A stretch of 64,000 nt of DNA from Syngnathus acus (taxonomy: Eukaryota; Chordata; Actinopteri; Syngnathiformes; Syngnathidae), in NCBI RefSeq assembly GCF_901709675.1, contig NC_051095.1, positions 12,163,956-12,227,955 on the forward strand, written 5' to 3'. The position numbers were made by a program, and so were the translations under genes. Shown one piece after another: positions 1-14,557 of the stretch. Position 1 is the first letter of the stretch. Each line of letters begins with the position of its first letter. Below the pieces are notes generated by a model, which ran no database searches, was not told the DNA's origin, and worked only from the letters and a program-made list of their open reading frames with translations.

Positions 1-1546
1 ATCTAGGTCAGCCTCGTACTCTGGGGTTCAAGCCCCCTGCACTCTTTATTGCCAAGATTAATGAGTGCTACCGTTTCCTTACCCCGGGGTCAGTCTGGAA
101 GAGGGTTGTTGCTGTCATAGAGGTGTGTGTGTGTGTTGTGGTAGTAATTTCGCCAGGTCCTCTCCACCGATACAAGCGGGACATGGAAGAACAAGACGGT
201 GGTGTTGCTCCCCCCACGAGAGCTCATTACGTCTCTTTTTCCTATTAGCCCTGTGGTAACCTTCCCCAGGCTGGGTGCTGTGTCACTCTCAATATCACTC
301 CAAGCCACCAGCACCACACCTTAGTTCCAAAATGGCTGCTCTCTCTACTTTGTGGTAAAACGGATGTACTGTATCGCACAGCAGTGTACTCTTTTTGTAC
401 TAAATATTTGGATGTACTCTGTGTTGAAATGTACTGTATTTAGCAGTATGTTCACAGTAATACCATTGCTTCAGGTTCTACAGTGGCGCCTTGAGAAGAG
501 TGTAATTTGTGACCATTTCAAATCATTTTTGTCCCATTGAAATGATAGCTGGTAGTAATATTTTCCAGCCCAGCGGATTTTTTTTTTAATACACTGTGCA
601 GTATTGAATGGAAAGAATTAAATAGTGTGTGCAAACACCTTGGCCTCTGTTTCGAATAATTCACGTTTTTGCCAAACTGCTACTTGTTGGTAAAATTCAC
701 TAAAATTAGACACAGGTTGGGCCACTGATCATTGTACTGTTAATGTTTTTGGCAGTCCAAACATGCATGTCAAGTCATCAGCTGCATACAAAGCTTTATT
801 TTTACTTTTTAACCCAGTCTCTGGGCTCCCGTCAGAAATTAATGAAGCACACTATTCAATTAAACTGCTAACACTATATATTTCTTGTCAGGAATCCGAG
901 AAAATTACAATTTTGACATCTTAAGTTTTCTAGAAACTATTTTTATTCCGATGCTGTTGAATTAGGGCGGATGTGATTCTTACAGTGGTGGTGTCACACA
1001 TGTGCTGTACATTGAATAGCTATGAGGAAGACATTCCCCTCAAAGTGTTGTACAGATTTGGTTAAACAAGTCACCGAGCAGTAAGGTTTCGCTTGGTTAC
1101 ATCTGATTTCCATGCGCTAAATAAACAGAAAGAGAAAAAGGTAATGGAAAAACAGTCTTCGGCTTCCCTCTACATCTGCTTGGATTTGAGCATTTGCAAG
1201 TGGATTTGCATGTCTTTGTACATTCCCAACAGGTTTACATTTTAGAGTCTAGATTTGCACAGGATGGCAACAAAGTTTTCTGCCAGTTGTTCAGGTCGTG
1301 CATGCAAATGAACCCGCTACTTTTGCATAAGTGCTACAATGTATATGGTAAATATGTAGAGAGAGAGCGAGAGAGAGAGAGAGAGAGCGAGAGAGCAAGA
1401 TTGCATTGAATTTGTTCAGCATGTTTTTCAATCAATAGCCTTTTTTAAAAAGCCTTTTTTAAAAATATGTTTTGATTCAGAAGTGAAATTAAATGCATGT
1501 CAGTTTCTTCTCACCTCTCTGTGTTTACCTTTTCTTGAATTCACAG
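1..1546 (+). other. unc5a intron (3' part), upstream of first visible exon
   Basis: No coding exon was recognised here. Short open frames have no splice context or known domain. A (GA)n tract lies at about 1358-1396, and the pyrimidine-rich acceptor of the next exon ends at 1546. Confidence 0.6.
1358..1396. repeat. (GA)n microsatellite
   Basis: Tandem GA dinucleotides interrupted by GCGA steps, inside the unc5a intron. Confidence 0.85.
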
Positions 1547-1711
1547 TCGATGGAGGTTGGAGCGAATGGAGCAAGTGGTCGCCGTGCGGCGCCGACTGCG
1601 CGATGTGGAGGAGCAGGGAGTGCACCCAGCCATCACCTGGCATCGGGGGCAAGAACTGCCAGGGGCTCGACCTCCAGTCTCTTAACTGCACCAGCGAGCA
1701 GTGCCCACAGA
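1547..1711 (+). CDS. unc5a: unc5a exon: second thrombospondin type-1 repeat
   Basis: The acceptor TTCACAG ends at 1546 and the donor GTGAGT begins at 1712. The exon enters and leaves after codon position 1, so it is a symmetrical cassette-type exon. It starts [14 protein letters not shown], which has the W-x-x-W-x-x-W C-mannosylation motif of TSP1 repeats. Six cysteines follow the usual TSP1 spacing (SPCGADC, SREC, GKNC, LNC, EQC). It is extracellular and lies just before the membrane segment in the next exon. Confidence 0.95.
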
Positions 1712-4700
1712 GTGAGTGTACACCCACCCACATACTTCAACCTGCACTCTCATTCCGCCACTTGGTGAGTTACTGGGAAATGATAGAATGTAACACAATT
1801 GGTAGGCTAAAGACGTTTGCCAAGGCTACTAAGTGCTAAATGAACTTTGGCCACAACATTGTCAGAATTTTCATGGCCAAAGCTTTGGCTAAAAACTAAA
1901 GTCAGGTTTGAAGCATGCGGAGGCTAAAAGCCCACTCTCTTTTAATATATGCTCATAATTACCTAAAACATTCATGGAAATATGCTCACTTGAAAGTCAA
2001 GTCACTAGTAAACATGTAGTAATTTATTTAATTAGATACACTCATACAGTTTAATGTGATACAACAAATCAAATTCCTCCTTTACAGGAGGTAATGTTTT
2101 GTTCAACATTGTTATGAAGGTTTTAAAGTGCACCCAAATGCGAGGTGTTGCTAATGTTTATATATTTGTGATCAAAGCTTTCCATCGATCTGTGCAATCA
2201 CAATGCAATGGCAGGTAAACTAGGAATGAGATGTGAGATACCTCAATGCATGTGGCACATGCGTTGAAGAGGCCAACTGCTAACCGAAGTAATTAACACT
2301 GGCGCAGTGCTCTCCTCTGCAATGATAAGTTTTCACCCACACTGATGTGATGCCTTCCGACCTAAAAATAGAGCTGAAAATTAAATCATCTCTCTTCAAT
2401 CAAACACTACCTCGCAAAAGAGTTGCTGCTCTTGGATCCTTCCATGCGTATGTAATTATTTTGTACATATTTGGGATTTACATAAATGTTGTCATATTGG
2501 AAGACATGTTTAAGAAGTAAAAAGAAAGACCAAATAACTTGAAATATTTCGGGCGCAAACTCAGTGCTGAGTAAATTGCTGTACTTGCCTGCATGATAAG
2601 CATTATTCGCAACCTATTTTCTTTAATAGACGTAGCTCAGTTTAAAGGACCTACTATTTGTGCAAAAGCATTTTTATACACACAGAAGTTTCATAAGCTT
2701 TCATAAGCTTCGCATTGTGCGCTCCTTTCATTGGCTTTTTGACCTATTTGACGACTCCAGCAGATCCCTGTCGAAGTACAGGTGGATATACTTTATCAAT
2801 CCTGTGAGAGAAATTAAAGAAATGGCATGTCTCTCAATATCAGTGTACCGACTTGCCAAAATCTACACTGCGCATTTTGGCCGTTATTTCATTTCATATA
2901 TTTCAATCGTAAAACTGTCCGGAAGGCTATAGTGCAGTTTCCCATCCAGTCAGGCGTCTCAAGGCGCAGAGAGAAATGGTTATAAATTGTCTTTGTTGTT
3001 GCTTGGTAAACACTGTCTTTTAATGGGGATTTAATTGACACGGGCCAGCGAATGAGTGCTCTGAATAATTTATCTCCTGCTGATTGGCACCTTCGGATAC
3101 ATGGAAGGCGTTTGTAGGTGGCCACACACTTGCGGACGTGTGCCGCATATGCATAAGCCGCCTGTTTGTGAGTCTTTGCGCATGCATGTGCACGTCTTAA
3201 CCATGGCCAAGTCTGGCGCAGTGAACCAGAAAGCATCAGTCAGCCCATCATCAAAGGTCAGCTGCTCTTCCCAGGAGAGGCAAAGACGGCCAGTCATTGT
3301 TCCTAACACATGCGTGCGGAGTCTTTCCACTGGCCTCTGAAGAAGGCCAATCTGTTCCCAGCATGTGTTGCCATAGACAATAGGAGTATGAAGTGTGATA
3401 ATCAGCAAAATAGCAAGATGGTTTTGGTTAGTCAGCAATTCCCATACTCGAACCGTGTCTGCGCTATTAGCTGAGCTGGAGAACTTGCCCCTGAAACAAA
3501 AGGCATCCTTCTGGTTTTGTGTACGGCAACAATATAACTGCAGACCCAACAAAGGCTCTCCTATGCCAAAGGACCTTGCCTACTTCACTAATCTAGGATA
3601 GAAAAGGCATATGTTACATGTTATAGACAATGTGCTTTAATCACTTGTGTGGCATCTTTCAAAAGCAGATTGACCTCACCGAAGCAGCATACTTTTCATA
3701 AACCAAGGGCAAGAAGAACCTTTTAGCACACTCTGCATGATGAAAACATCAGCGCTTGGCGAAATCGCAGACAGGTGGTGAAGGGCACACAAAGGATAGT
3801 GGGAGAAGTGCAGAAGATTAGGAAGCCGTTGAAAAAAAATCAGCTGCATGATTGTGATGACAGTAACAAACTTGATTTGCCGCAGGATCTTGTTTTGGTC
3901 GCTAACATCAAACTCAGAATATCCCTTTGCTTTGAGGGTTGATTTGCTGGAGCAACTGATGTTTTTGTCATAATTTTGTTTGTCACTGTGGGGTCAGAGG
4001 TGGCATGAAAAATGGATGACCATTTTTTTAGGTCTATACTTCACCAGGGCCTCGCTGAGAGATAAGATGACTGTATTGTGACGAAAGTAATGGTCACATT
4101 CACTTTGAGACTTTTACTAGCCACATATCCCTGACCCGAAGAACTCCAGTGTGATTCATCTTCAGGCGGGTGACTGGGAATGGCCATGGGATGAAATATA
4201 TTCCCAGGGCTCATGATAAATACCCTGGGAAGAGGTGCAGCGGGCTGCAAAGTTTTTTATGTAGCAGGCCTTACAGGTGCGACTGCCAATGCCACAAGAG
4301 TCCAAAACTTCAACTTTGTGGCCACTGACTAGATGAATCATGCGCCTATCTCAAAAAGGAATCTCTAAGCAGCCTGTCTGAGTCACTGAATTTAAAGTAC
4401 AATGATTGGCCTGAGGTCTTTTGACACTCCTCGTGGATGGGCATCCATCATAAAGTGAGGTCAGGCACACTGAATCAAAAGTTCTATAGCAGCAATTAGA
4501 TGAAGTAGCAATGAACGATGGAGTGACATGGACTGTAAAATGGGTAAAAGGAAGATTGGGGCGGGGTATGTGTTTGTGTGAGCATCAAGCCCATTCAATT
4601 ATATATCCTGATTAATTATGTCAATTAAAGTGTGATAAATGCCTCGTCTGTTATTGACCGGCATCAGCGAAATCAATGCCCGAGGCCGAGCAGCTGAGAG

Positions 4701-7700
4701 CGGATGCCGGTCGGGAATGTAAGTGAGCATCGGGATCATTTGGCGGTGACGCCTGGCACGACAGATAAAACTTTGCTCTGTGATGCTCCGATAAGGGCCC
4801 GGAATACTGACGGAATGTGAAAAGAGGACCAGGGAGCCTCACCTGATTGACATACTTTGTTTGGCTTTGAGAACGGTACGTGCGGGACATGCTGGATCTA
4901 TATGTCGCACATTTACTCTGTGCCTTTGGTTTGCCCTTAAAAAGTAAACAGCCAAGCAGCCAGTTCAAGGATGTGTTTTTCCAATTAGTCGTTAGCTGAC
5001 AAGCCTTGTATTGTGTCCGCCCGTTTCTCAGTGGTCTGCTGCATCACAAGCCCAAATACCCCGTAGGGCATTGCCCCTTGCCTGGCCTTTGACTCACCCA
5101 GACTATTGAATTTGGAGGGTTTGACGAGAGGTCTCGTCTATTTGCTCTTTTTGGACACCTCGCTGTAGGAGGTGAGAGGTTTATCTACCTTTGTTTCGCT
5201 TAAAGCGCATTGCTTATTTCCTGAAGGATTATGGAGGCGGGGTGTAATACTGTTGCGACCAGAGATAAGGTATGGGGACAGGATAAGCTAACATGGCATC
5301 CATGTTTGTGTTTGTCATTCTAAGCTTTGTATCTTCAAATTAGCCTTATCACTCCAAAATGCTATATCGCCTATTGTTTGTGTATGTTTTGAAACGTGAA
5401 GGATTTGTTCGGATTGTCTGTCTGAATATGAGCATGTACATAATAGTGCTTCAATATCAGCGTTTAGCATCTTCCTCATCAATCTTCCTCCTATGATGAA
5501 TGGATACTGATGAAACATTTATCTTTCCCTCGGTTTGTCTTGATTAGCCGCAAGCTCATGTAATTTATTTGCAAATGGCTCATGATGCTATTTAAAATCA
5601 GCACAATTCATACAATCAATTAATCAATTAGATTCAGTTGAACAAAAATCAACTTGGAACATGCACAAAACATTATTCATCATCCAAATTGTCTGCACTT
5701 GGATCATTTGAATAAAAATGATTGGCATCTTCACAGTCGAGAGTAAATGTTTTCAAGGGCAGTTCTGTTGGTGACATGCTATTATAAAACATCTTCAGTT
5801 TTAGCCACAAACTGGAGATGCGAGAGAGCAGGAAGAATTTCATTATGTCACAAATGTCAAAATTACCACAGAGAGGATATATATAGTACACGATGTGTAC
5901 TATACAGGAGATTGGTACAAGTCCCCTAACGTCCAGACTTTCATGTCTCAGATTTACACACACCAATTAAAATGTGTCAAATTTGTGTTTCCAGCATGCA
6001 GCTTCTAGTTCCTGAGAAACAGTAGGCAAGTACAGTAGTGGAAAAAAAACCACTGTGTCCTTAAAATGTGTCATAATATTTAATGATGATCTCGTTTGTT
6101 CTTACCCCAATTCTTTCAGATCTTTTGGAAAGTAAGTCACGCTATTTATTGTTACATGCCATCTTGTTTTGTTGCCCTTTTATTCTTCTAGTTTTCTTAT
6201 CTGCTCTGGTTTGAGTTGTCCTCCTTCCTCTGTCCTTGTCCTTTAGCTGTCAACTCGACACACACACCAACTAGCCGTGCTTTAACCTTTGCCGATGTTC
6301 TCTGTACTTGAAAAGATTCGGCCTCGGCTGAATGTGTCCCCTTTTTGACTGTGTTCACGTGACTGTAGTACGCCCCCGTGGATCCCTGGGACAATGGCCT
6401 CCACAAAGGCCCAGGGAACATCTTCTTCCCCCGCCATGAAAATCCTCCAGCTGTCGAAAGACAACCATAGCAAATCCCATTCAAATATATGAATGTTTGT
6501 CTGGGTGCAGTTATCATTCCCACACTGTATGCAGTTACCATGCTTTTGAGAGACAAGTATATTTGATAAGAAAGACTTGAATCACATAGACAAATCCACT
6601 TGCTCTCTTTCAGTGGTTTTGTGTTCCGGGAGAAAAAGACAAAGGGAGAAGGAAAACATGTATGAATATTCATCCAGGGTAGAAACGGGGGGGAAGAAGA
6701 AAGGGAGAACCCATATTCTTTTGAATTGGCAACAAATTCAAATAGAAGCCGATCCATTTATATCAGGATAGTGGTGTAATATTTGCTAATGGATTCTCTT
6801 AACTCTGTGTGAAACCTTCGAGGATGTCAAGCAGCGTTTAAGTACCAAATGTCATAACTGATTTTATTCCATTAAAAAATATAGATGTTTACACAGCAAG
6901 TAATAAAAATCCTTGCAGGAGCCCACAGGTACTTCCTTGCTACACCTCAGGGAGCCTTTTTTTGCTTGTAAATATTTCCCGTGCTTTTATTTATTTTCTT
7001 TTTTTTCTTTTTCTTGTAGCTGTGAGCGGAGCGGAGGACGTGGCTCTCTATGTGGGCATGGTGGCGGTCGCTCTGTGTCTGACCCTGCTTCTCATAATTG
7101 TGGTCCTGGTGTACCGGCGCAGGAAGGCAGGCCTGGATGCCGACGTGGCCGACTCGTCCATTCTCACTACTGGCTTCCAGCCGATGGGCATCAAGCCCAG
7201 CAAGCCAGGTGTGTGGGCACCGCGGCCTCGCAGGCCCCTCACCCACAGCAGTAGGACACCATTCTTTGTTTTACTCTCCTCTCTGCGTCCATCGGTCTGT
7301 CTGCAACGCTGTGGCAATGCCGCATTCATCGATATGTATCGTTAGCCCACGTTTCCGCCAAGGGATATTATTCAGTTCTGGGTTGTGAATAATAGAACAG
7401 CGACTTTATGGACTAATGGGGAGTGAGGGCTCGTCTGTAAAGCCGATAATGTATTGAATCTAAGTACTTTTTTCGTGGCCTAAAAACACCCAGTGTAGAA
7501 TTAATGTATTGTAAATTAATCCCAAAAGGCTCGATCCAGCCTTGGATATTGGCGTGTATCTGGTCACGTATATGAGCCACAATGTTAGCACTTCCACAAG
7601 TTTTAAAACGTTAACCTTTGATACTTGTTTTTGATTCCCTGGTGTACAAACCAGTGATGCAGAACGGATCTTGACACACTGTTGACTGGTTGACAGAAAA

Positions 7701-10700
7701 TTTAGTCACTAGAAACAAGAAGAATGGAAATAACACAAAACATGCCCTTTTATAAAGGTCTGTGGATAAAGACTTTGCTGCCTTTCTCTTGATGAATTCA
7801 AAATAGGGATTGCGGCATGCATGTTTTCCCGCTTGTTCCTTTTTAGCTTTCCAAATGAGCAGATGATGACTCATTGTTGTCTTAGTGAATTTGTGAACCC
7901 GCCAAAGGAATGTCTTCGGAGAGCTCGCAGAATTAGTTAGAGCCATCATTTAACCTGTGCAACATAAATAAATATCTTGCTTTGAGGCTCCATCATTGCA
8001 CAATCACGATGAAGTGCTTCAATCCGATACGTATTTCTAGATCTACTTTCAAGTGGCCCCCATCTAATATCACGTATTGACTGAACACTTCAAACAACCA
8101 GCATGCACGCACACCCAAAATGCAGGTAAACAATAACATGGTCATAATTTGGCCATTGTTCTCTCTATTTTGGTTCACTGTAGGTTCGATTTGCCACCGT
8201 ACATCATTGATATTCCAAGGACATCCAGTTTGCAATCATGCGTGCACTTCTGTGACTTACCTCGTGTATACAGTATGATAAACACCTGCTTTGAATCTGA
8301 GGATATCTGATTCCATGCAGCTATTTATTGATTACGCTGATTATTGTGAGTGGGGGGGGGTGGCGGTGTCATTTGAAACATGTAATATTGATGCAGCCTC
8401 AAGGCAAAGAATTCAGTTTGTCCATGAATAATTGATTGGATGATGTCACTTTTTATTTCACTCATGCAGCTATCGCCATCCTATCCTCACACCCTTAAAA
8501 TAGATTAGGATTTACCTTGCCAACTGGTAAAGCCACAAACTGACCAACGGTATTGCTTGTTGGAAACGTGGCTTTAGTACTCTGTGTCTTCCCCAGGTGT
8601 GTGCGTGGGCGTGCGTGTGTGGGCTTGCGTGCGTGCGCGTGCGCGCGCGCGCGTGTGTGTGTGTGCGCGCGTGCGTGTGCGTGCGTGCGTGCGCGCGTGT
8701 GTGTGCGCGCGTATGTGCGCGTGTGCGTGTGCGCCTGCGCGCGTGCGTGTGCGTGTTTATCAGATTGCCTGACACTGCTTGCGTCTACGTTTTCTCACTG
8801 CTTGTGTGTGCCCGTTGTTCACAAGTAGTTGAAATATGACTGTCTGATTTGGATGGAGATGCAGTAGTGGGGAGCTGTGTTTGTGATTCACTAGTAAGAA
8901 AAAAAAAGATATAACAAGCTGTATGAGAGTTGTTTGATATTAATTCTGTGGTTGTTAAAGAGACAGAGAGGGGAACGGGAGGGCTGTCAACTGGGTGCCG
9001 TGTTTGTGCATTGTCGACAATGTGTGAGTGTCTTTGTCGGTGCCATGTGTCTTTCCTGTTTTTCTGTCACTTTTCTTGGTGTTGTGACAGCATTGGAGTG
9101 TGTGAGGTCTGTCTGCGTGAGCAATCAGCTCCCCCCTCGCCACTCATTGTCTCTCCCTTCATGTTTTATCATCCAAACAGAGAATTCTCATTTGCTCACC
9201 ATCCAGCCCGATCTAACCACCACCACCACCAGTTACCAGGGCACCCTGCGGGCCCGACACGACGCCACCGGCAAGTTTTCCATGACCAACGGGCCTCTGC
9301 TGGACCCGCTTCCCAAGGGTTCGCACACACTCCACAATGGAAAGCTCAATTCGGACCCCTCCGACTTTGTGAGCAGGCTGTCCACTCAGAGCTATTTTAA
9401 AACGCTGTCCCGCGACATGGCCAACACTTCCTACGGGACCTTCAACTTCTTAGGCGGCAGGCTGACCATACCCAACACTGGTGAGTTTTATTTTTCTCTG
9501 GCTGTATCATGCTTCAGATCATAGATCATAAGTGAGATGCACCTAATCTTGGGGATGTACTTTAATAAGTATATGTCAAAGGTCAGTATTGTAGCTCATG
9601 ACCAAAACTTTACTAAAACGGACTAGCAGGCGATGATGAGATAATTTCACCCCAAATATTTTTGAACAAATGTGCTGTGCAGCCTCCGTGATGACTCCTT
9701 AATTGTACTCATCACAACACTAGCATTTAATCAGGCATTCAGAACATTCAATTAGCATCGCCCATCACATTAAGGTTTTTGAAAATGACTATGAATCAAT
9801 CAAGGGAGTGTAGACAAATGTCTGCTGACTAATACATTGAAAAAGTGTAGTAACTGACATCCATTTGGTGGGGCTTGTGGTTGCACAATTGCAACACTCA
9901 TGTGGTCTGAGTCCTCTCGCCACCTGGTAACCATGGTGACTTCAATGCACATTAGCAGATGACGTGTCGCCACAGCAACCCCTTTTTCTTCTTGTCTACC
10001 CGGAAAATTTCCATCTCACCATTTTCATATCCTTATTGAAGTACATTTTTGCTTTTTGCATTTTTCCCTTTGTAACAGGGCCTTATTCTTGGGCTTGATT
10101 CAAGTCTAAAGGAGAATGCTATGAAGTGTTTGTCTATTTTGCAAATGACTATTGACCAGTCCAGGGTGTGTCTCGCCTAATGTCAGCTGGTATAATTTTT
10201 CTCTCACAGTTGTACTTTTCTAGCCTCTTTTCTCATTTGCTGCAAAAAACCAAAGGGAGCCAAGAGAGACAACTAAATGGAGCTAATCTTTCCGTATGTG
10301 CGTTGCTCACTAGAAAACTACAGTTGCTTCGGTTCAAATGTAGCAAATGTAAGTGCGGTTATGCACACTGTGGCCACGTCGTTTATGATCCTGCCGCCCT
10401 CATACTGGTCTTTTCAGATTTCCGTCTTTGTCCTCTCTCAGCTTCAAGCAATGCAACAAAAAGGAATGAAACTGTACCTCCTGTATGCAAAGTGCCAGAG
10501 TGAAGGGAGTTGTGGTGTGTTTTGAATGGAAATCATTGCTTGGCCATTTTTTACTGTATGATTATTACTATTCTATTTTTCTATGGACATTTTTGTGTAT
10601 TTTTTGTTCATCGTGTACTATGCTTTCATACAGCTCTATATAATTAAAAGTTGAGCTGAGGTGGATAATTGTTTATTTATCTGGTGTTGAAGTTTAAAGG

Positions 10701-13700
10701 CTGCTGCACTTATTCCTTTTGATATTCCGGCATTTCTTTATCAATCCCAATTGCAACCCTTAAAGGTTTAAGACCACTTTGCAGGCCATGATAGAGTCTG
10801 GAGTGAAATTCCACATTAACAGTTGAATGAATACGTTGTACCAAATGATGAAATGTACTCAGAGAGATTCCAACAATAAAACCGAGAACAAATTATTCCA
10901 GTTAGGGTTTTCTGTCATGATGACGCTCGGTGAATTACGTGCTGGTGTCTAAGGGTGCACTAAACACAGGCTAGATCCACCAAAAAGTTGTCTGAAAATA
11001 TAATAATATAATGAAAAATATCCACTTTGCTTTCTTTTTATTATTATTATTATTATCATTATTATATTATTACTATTTTTTTCTACTTTGTGAAAGCTAG
11101 GGCTATTTGAATCACTTTTGGTATTTAGCATCAACTTTCATTTTAGCATGGATGATTCCATCACTCCACATTTCTATTGCTTGTAAATAAACTTCTGCCC
11201 TTATAGTCCCTTGTATGAAATAACCCGCTCTTCGCTATGAGGATCTTTACTCATTGGTTTAACAGGTGACAAATCTTTAAGCCTCTGTGGACGATTGTGC
11301 TCAGAGTGCTCTTGTTTTCACTCGATGTTTTATGCATGGGTTAACTTAGAGCTACGTGAGCTACACAATGCATCATCTATCTCCTTGGGACACAAAAATA
11401 CAATTTGTACTCGCATGCATTGCGTTGGCGCACAGGCATATGATTTTTTTTTTTTTGCCTGGAGCTCATTTAGTTGAGGCGCATGGGAGATAGAGTTTAT
11501 AGATCCTAACAGGGGCTGTGAGTTTTTCAAGCAGACTCACCTGATTCAACAGATAAGACTTTTTGCAACCCTCACACTTGTCAGACTTTTTGTACAACGC
11601 CTTAAGTAGAATTCCAAGTGTGTAATTGAGGCTTCGCAATGCCACAATGCTCAAACGACCTCACCGGCTCTTTCCTTTTCCTCTAAGGTGCATTTCTGCT
11701 CTCATGGGGGAGTGAGGATTTTCCCAGAGTTTTATGTTCCTTGGTCTCAATTATCTACTTTGAGGCAGGCATAGCGCATTAAAACTGCAATGCAGCGCAC
11801 GCTTTTGTCTCTGCTAATTGTCAACCACATGAGACGCGCGTCACCTCGGTTGCCGGTGCAGAGATTTGCATCTACTGTACTCTGCCGGCTCAGGCTGCTC
11901 GTGACCTTCACGGTAGATTTGTTTTGCTGTTTGCGAAGCCATACAGTTTTGTCAAGCCCCAGCTGTCTTTGTGCGATGACAAAAGCGCTGTTCAGTCTGA
12001 ACTAATGAGCCTGCTTCTTCTCTCCGCCACTCTCTCTACCTTTTATTTGCATTAGGAATCAGTCTGCTGATTCCTCCTGAGGCCATCCCCAGAGGCAAGA
12101 TCTATGAGATTTACCTCACCGTTCAGAAAAAGGAGGATTTAAGGTGGGTCTCTTAACCACTGCCTGTTTGTTTTCATGTGCTACTGTTCTATTAAGCAAG
12201 TCTTTAGAGTCCTTGCCAGTGCTGTATAAGAGGGATGTCAAAAAACGAATTGTTGGTTAACGCTGCTACTCATCTGTCCTATGGCATATAGTCACGAGGG
12301 CATGTAGATTACATGCTGAATATAAACCGAGTAGGGCTTTGAGGTCTGCAGACTCAGTTCTCCGTAGAGGCCAGAGTTCAAAGCAAACATTGTGAAGCAG
12401 CATTTAGCTGTTATGCCGCGCGCAAACAGAACAAGCTGGCGACACAAGTCAAGCCAACGTGTGAATGTGAAAGTTAAACACTATCCTCTTTTCTCATACA
12501 CCAGTATGGTCTTTCAAAGCATTTTGTAAAAGTATGTTCTCCAAAGTTTGCACGTTTTTGTGAGCTACTTTTGTTTCTATAGCGTTTAACTGTCTTTAAC
12601 TCTTTTTTTTTTTTCTGAAAATGCTTTTAGGTGTTTCCTAAAAGAAAGACATTAATGCATAATAAATTTAATTTTTACAGCAGTGGTTCTTAACCTGGGT
12701 ACGATCGAACCCTAGGGGTTCGGTGAGTCGGTCTCAGGGGTTTGGCAGAGCCTCCACTGCGGAGGTCCGAACACACCTGATTTATTGTGTAAATTCGTGA
12801 TGACGCAAAGGCAACAGCAGAAGTCACACTGATTTGCAGTTGTGTAATTTGTTGTGAGTTCAGCCATTATGTCGGTTTTGTTCTTCGAACAAGGTGATGT
12901 TCATGTACGGCTCATTTTGTGCACCGGTAAAAAACATCTATGTCTTGAATTTGAAAGAAAAAAAAAGAAAAAAATTTAACTAAAGAGTGGTTCGGTGAAT
13001 GCGCATATGAAACTGATGGAGTTCGGTACCTCCAACATGGTTAAGAACCACTGGTTTACAGAATTATTAAATACTTGGCAAGAGAAACCTTGAAAAAAAC
13101 AATAGCCTGTTAAATAGCAATCGTGAGGTGAAAAAAATACAATTGAATTATTTTTCCAAATCGTTCAACCCTAGTCACGGGCTTTGCTTGTGCGACATTG
13201 TCTGGTATTCCTCTCAACCTGTGATGCGGGCCTTCATTATGCAGCCAGCTCATTTGCAGAGGTGACAGTGTCACATGCTTCCTTGAAGAGAACCCAATAT
13301 TCACACTAATAACTCCAGTAAAAGCTCTTCACTATGCTTCATGCCACCCTTTCTGCTGACGGATGGCTGTAGGTTACCCCTGGCTGGCTGCCAGACCCTG
13401 CTCAGCCCGGTTGTGAGCTGCGGGCCTCCGGGGGTGGTCCTGAGCCGGCCCGTCATCCTGAGCATGGACCAGTGCTCTGACGCATGCCTCGATAACTGGG
13501 CCGTCCGCCTCAAGAAGCAGACCTACGAGAGCGCTTGGGAGGTGAGATGGCACAACAGCGCCAACCGTTGATCCTTCGAAGAACTACACGGCGCTCTTTA
13601 ATCTGCTGTGGCGGCGTTGGCTGTCCAATCAGGACTAACACTTGACCGCAAGAAAGTTTTCTTGTTGTACCAGAACAAAAGCCTGTAAGCGCTGCTTCTT

Positions 13701-14526
13701 TCCAGTCCAGTAGTTGCCTAGCAACGTGATTCTCAGAAATGACTTACTCCAAAGTACTTTTCGAGCTTCTTGGCCATTTATGCTTGTAATTACAGTTGGA
13801 GGTAGAGTTCCCTCTTGTTTCTGGCCATGAAATTGGAAATTAGAGGATGTACTTTTAAAAATCGACAAACATGCTTTGTCTTCTGGTTCAAGGCAACACA
13901 TGGAAAGACTGCCCGTGGGCTTTAGGACATTAGCAGGTCGTCTCTCGCGTTCAATATTGCGCATAAATAATTCACCCTCACTGCGTGTGGTGGCAGTGGG
14001 CTGTCTACGGAATGGATTGGTCTATCCGAGGCAGGAGTTTGACCTGCTCTTTTCATCATCAATCCGACCAAATTTAGCCCAACCGCATGACCACCATCTG
14101 AGAACGTGGAAGGAGAAAGGAGAATGTCGTGTCAGCGTTTTGAAGGAGACATAGAGGAGATGAATCCAGGAGCAGGCGGAAGGGAAATGAATTGCTCCTA
14201 GAGTGAGCACTCAGTGGCGTAATTGAGCCGTCCCACACCTCCAGGAAATATTAAGATGATGAAAAAGTGAGACTCTGTTGTGGTTGCATAGCAAATGAAC
14301 TGTGTCAATACAGATTCCTTTGATGTAGATGGTGTGCGGTCCCATAGATCAGATCGTTTGGCAGCCATAATGCTCGCCTCTGCCTGATGTGGCCAATGGG
14401 AAGCGACAGTCAACTGGCATGATGGAGTTCCCACAGAAAACATTGTCACCTCGAGTCCAATTTGTCCCCATCAAATTAGCATAGAAAGCAATGTTGTCTC
14501 ATAAAGCTAGTACTGATCTCTGGTAG

Positions 14527-14557
<31 letters not shown>

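Noticed and set aside
3070-3552. 160-residue minus-strand open frame rich in cysteine
   Set aside because: Cysteine spacing matches no known domain and other frames across the region are equally open.
6197-6757. 186-residue minus-strand open frame
   Set aside because: No recognisable domain, splice sites or family similarity; lies wholly in an unc5a intron and fits chance in repeat-poor DNA.
8512-8839. Several open frames over the GT/GC tract (CVRA- and HTHA-type repeats)
   Set aside because: Low-complexity translations of a microsatellite.
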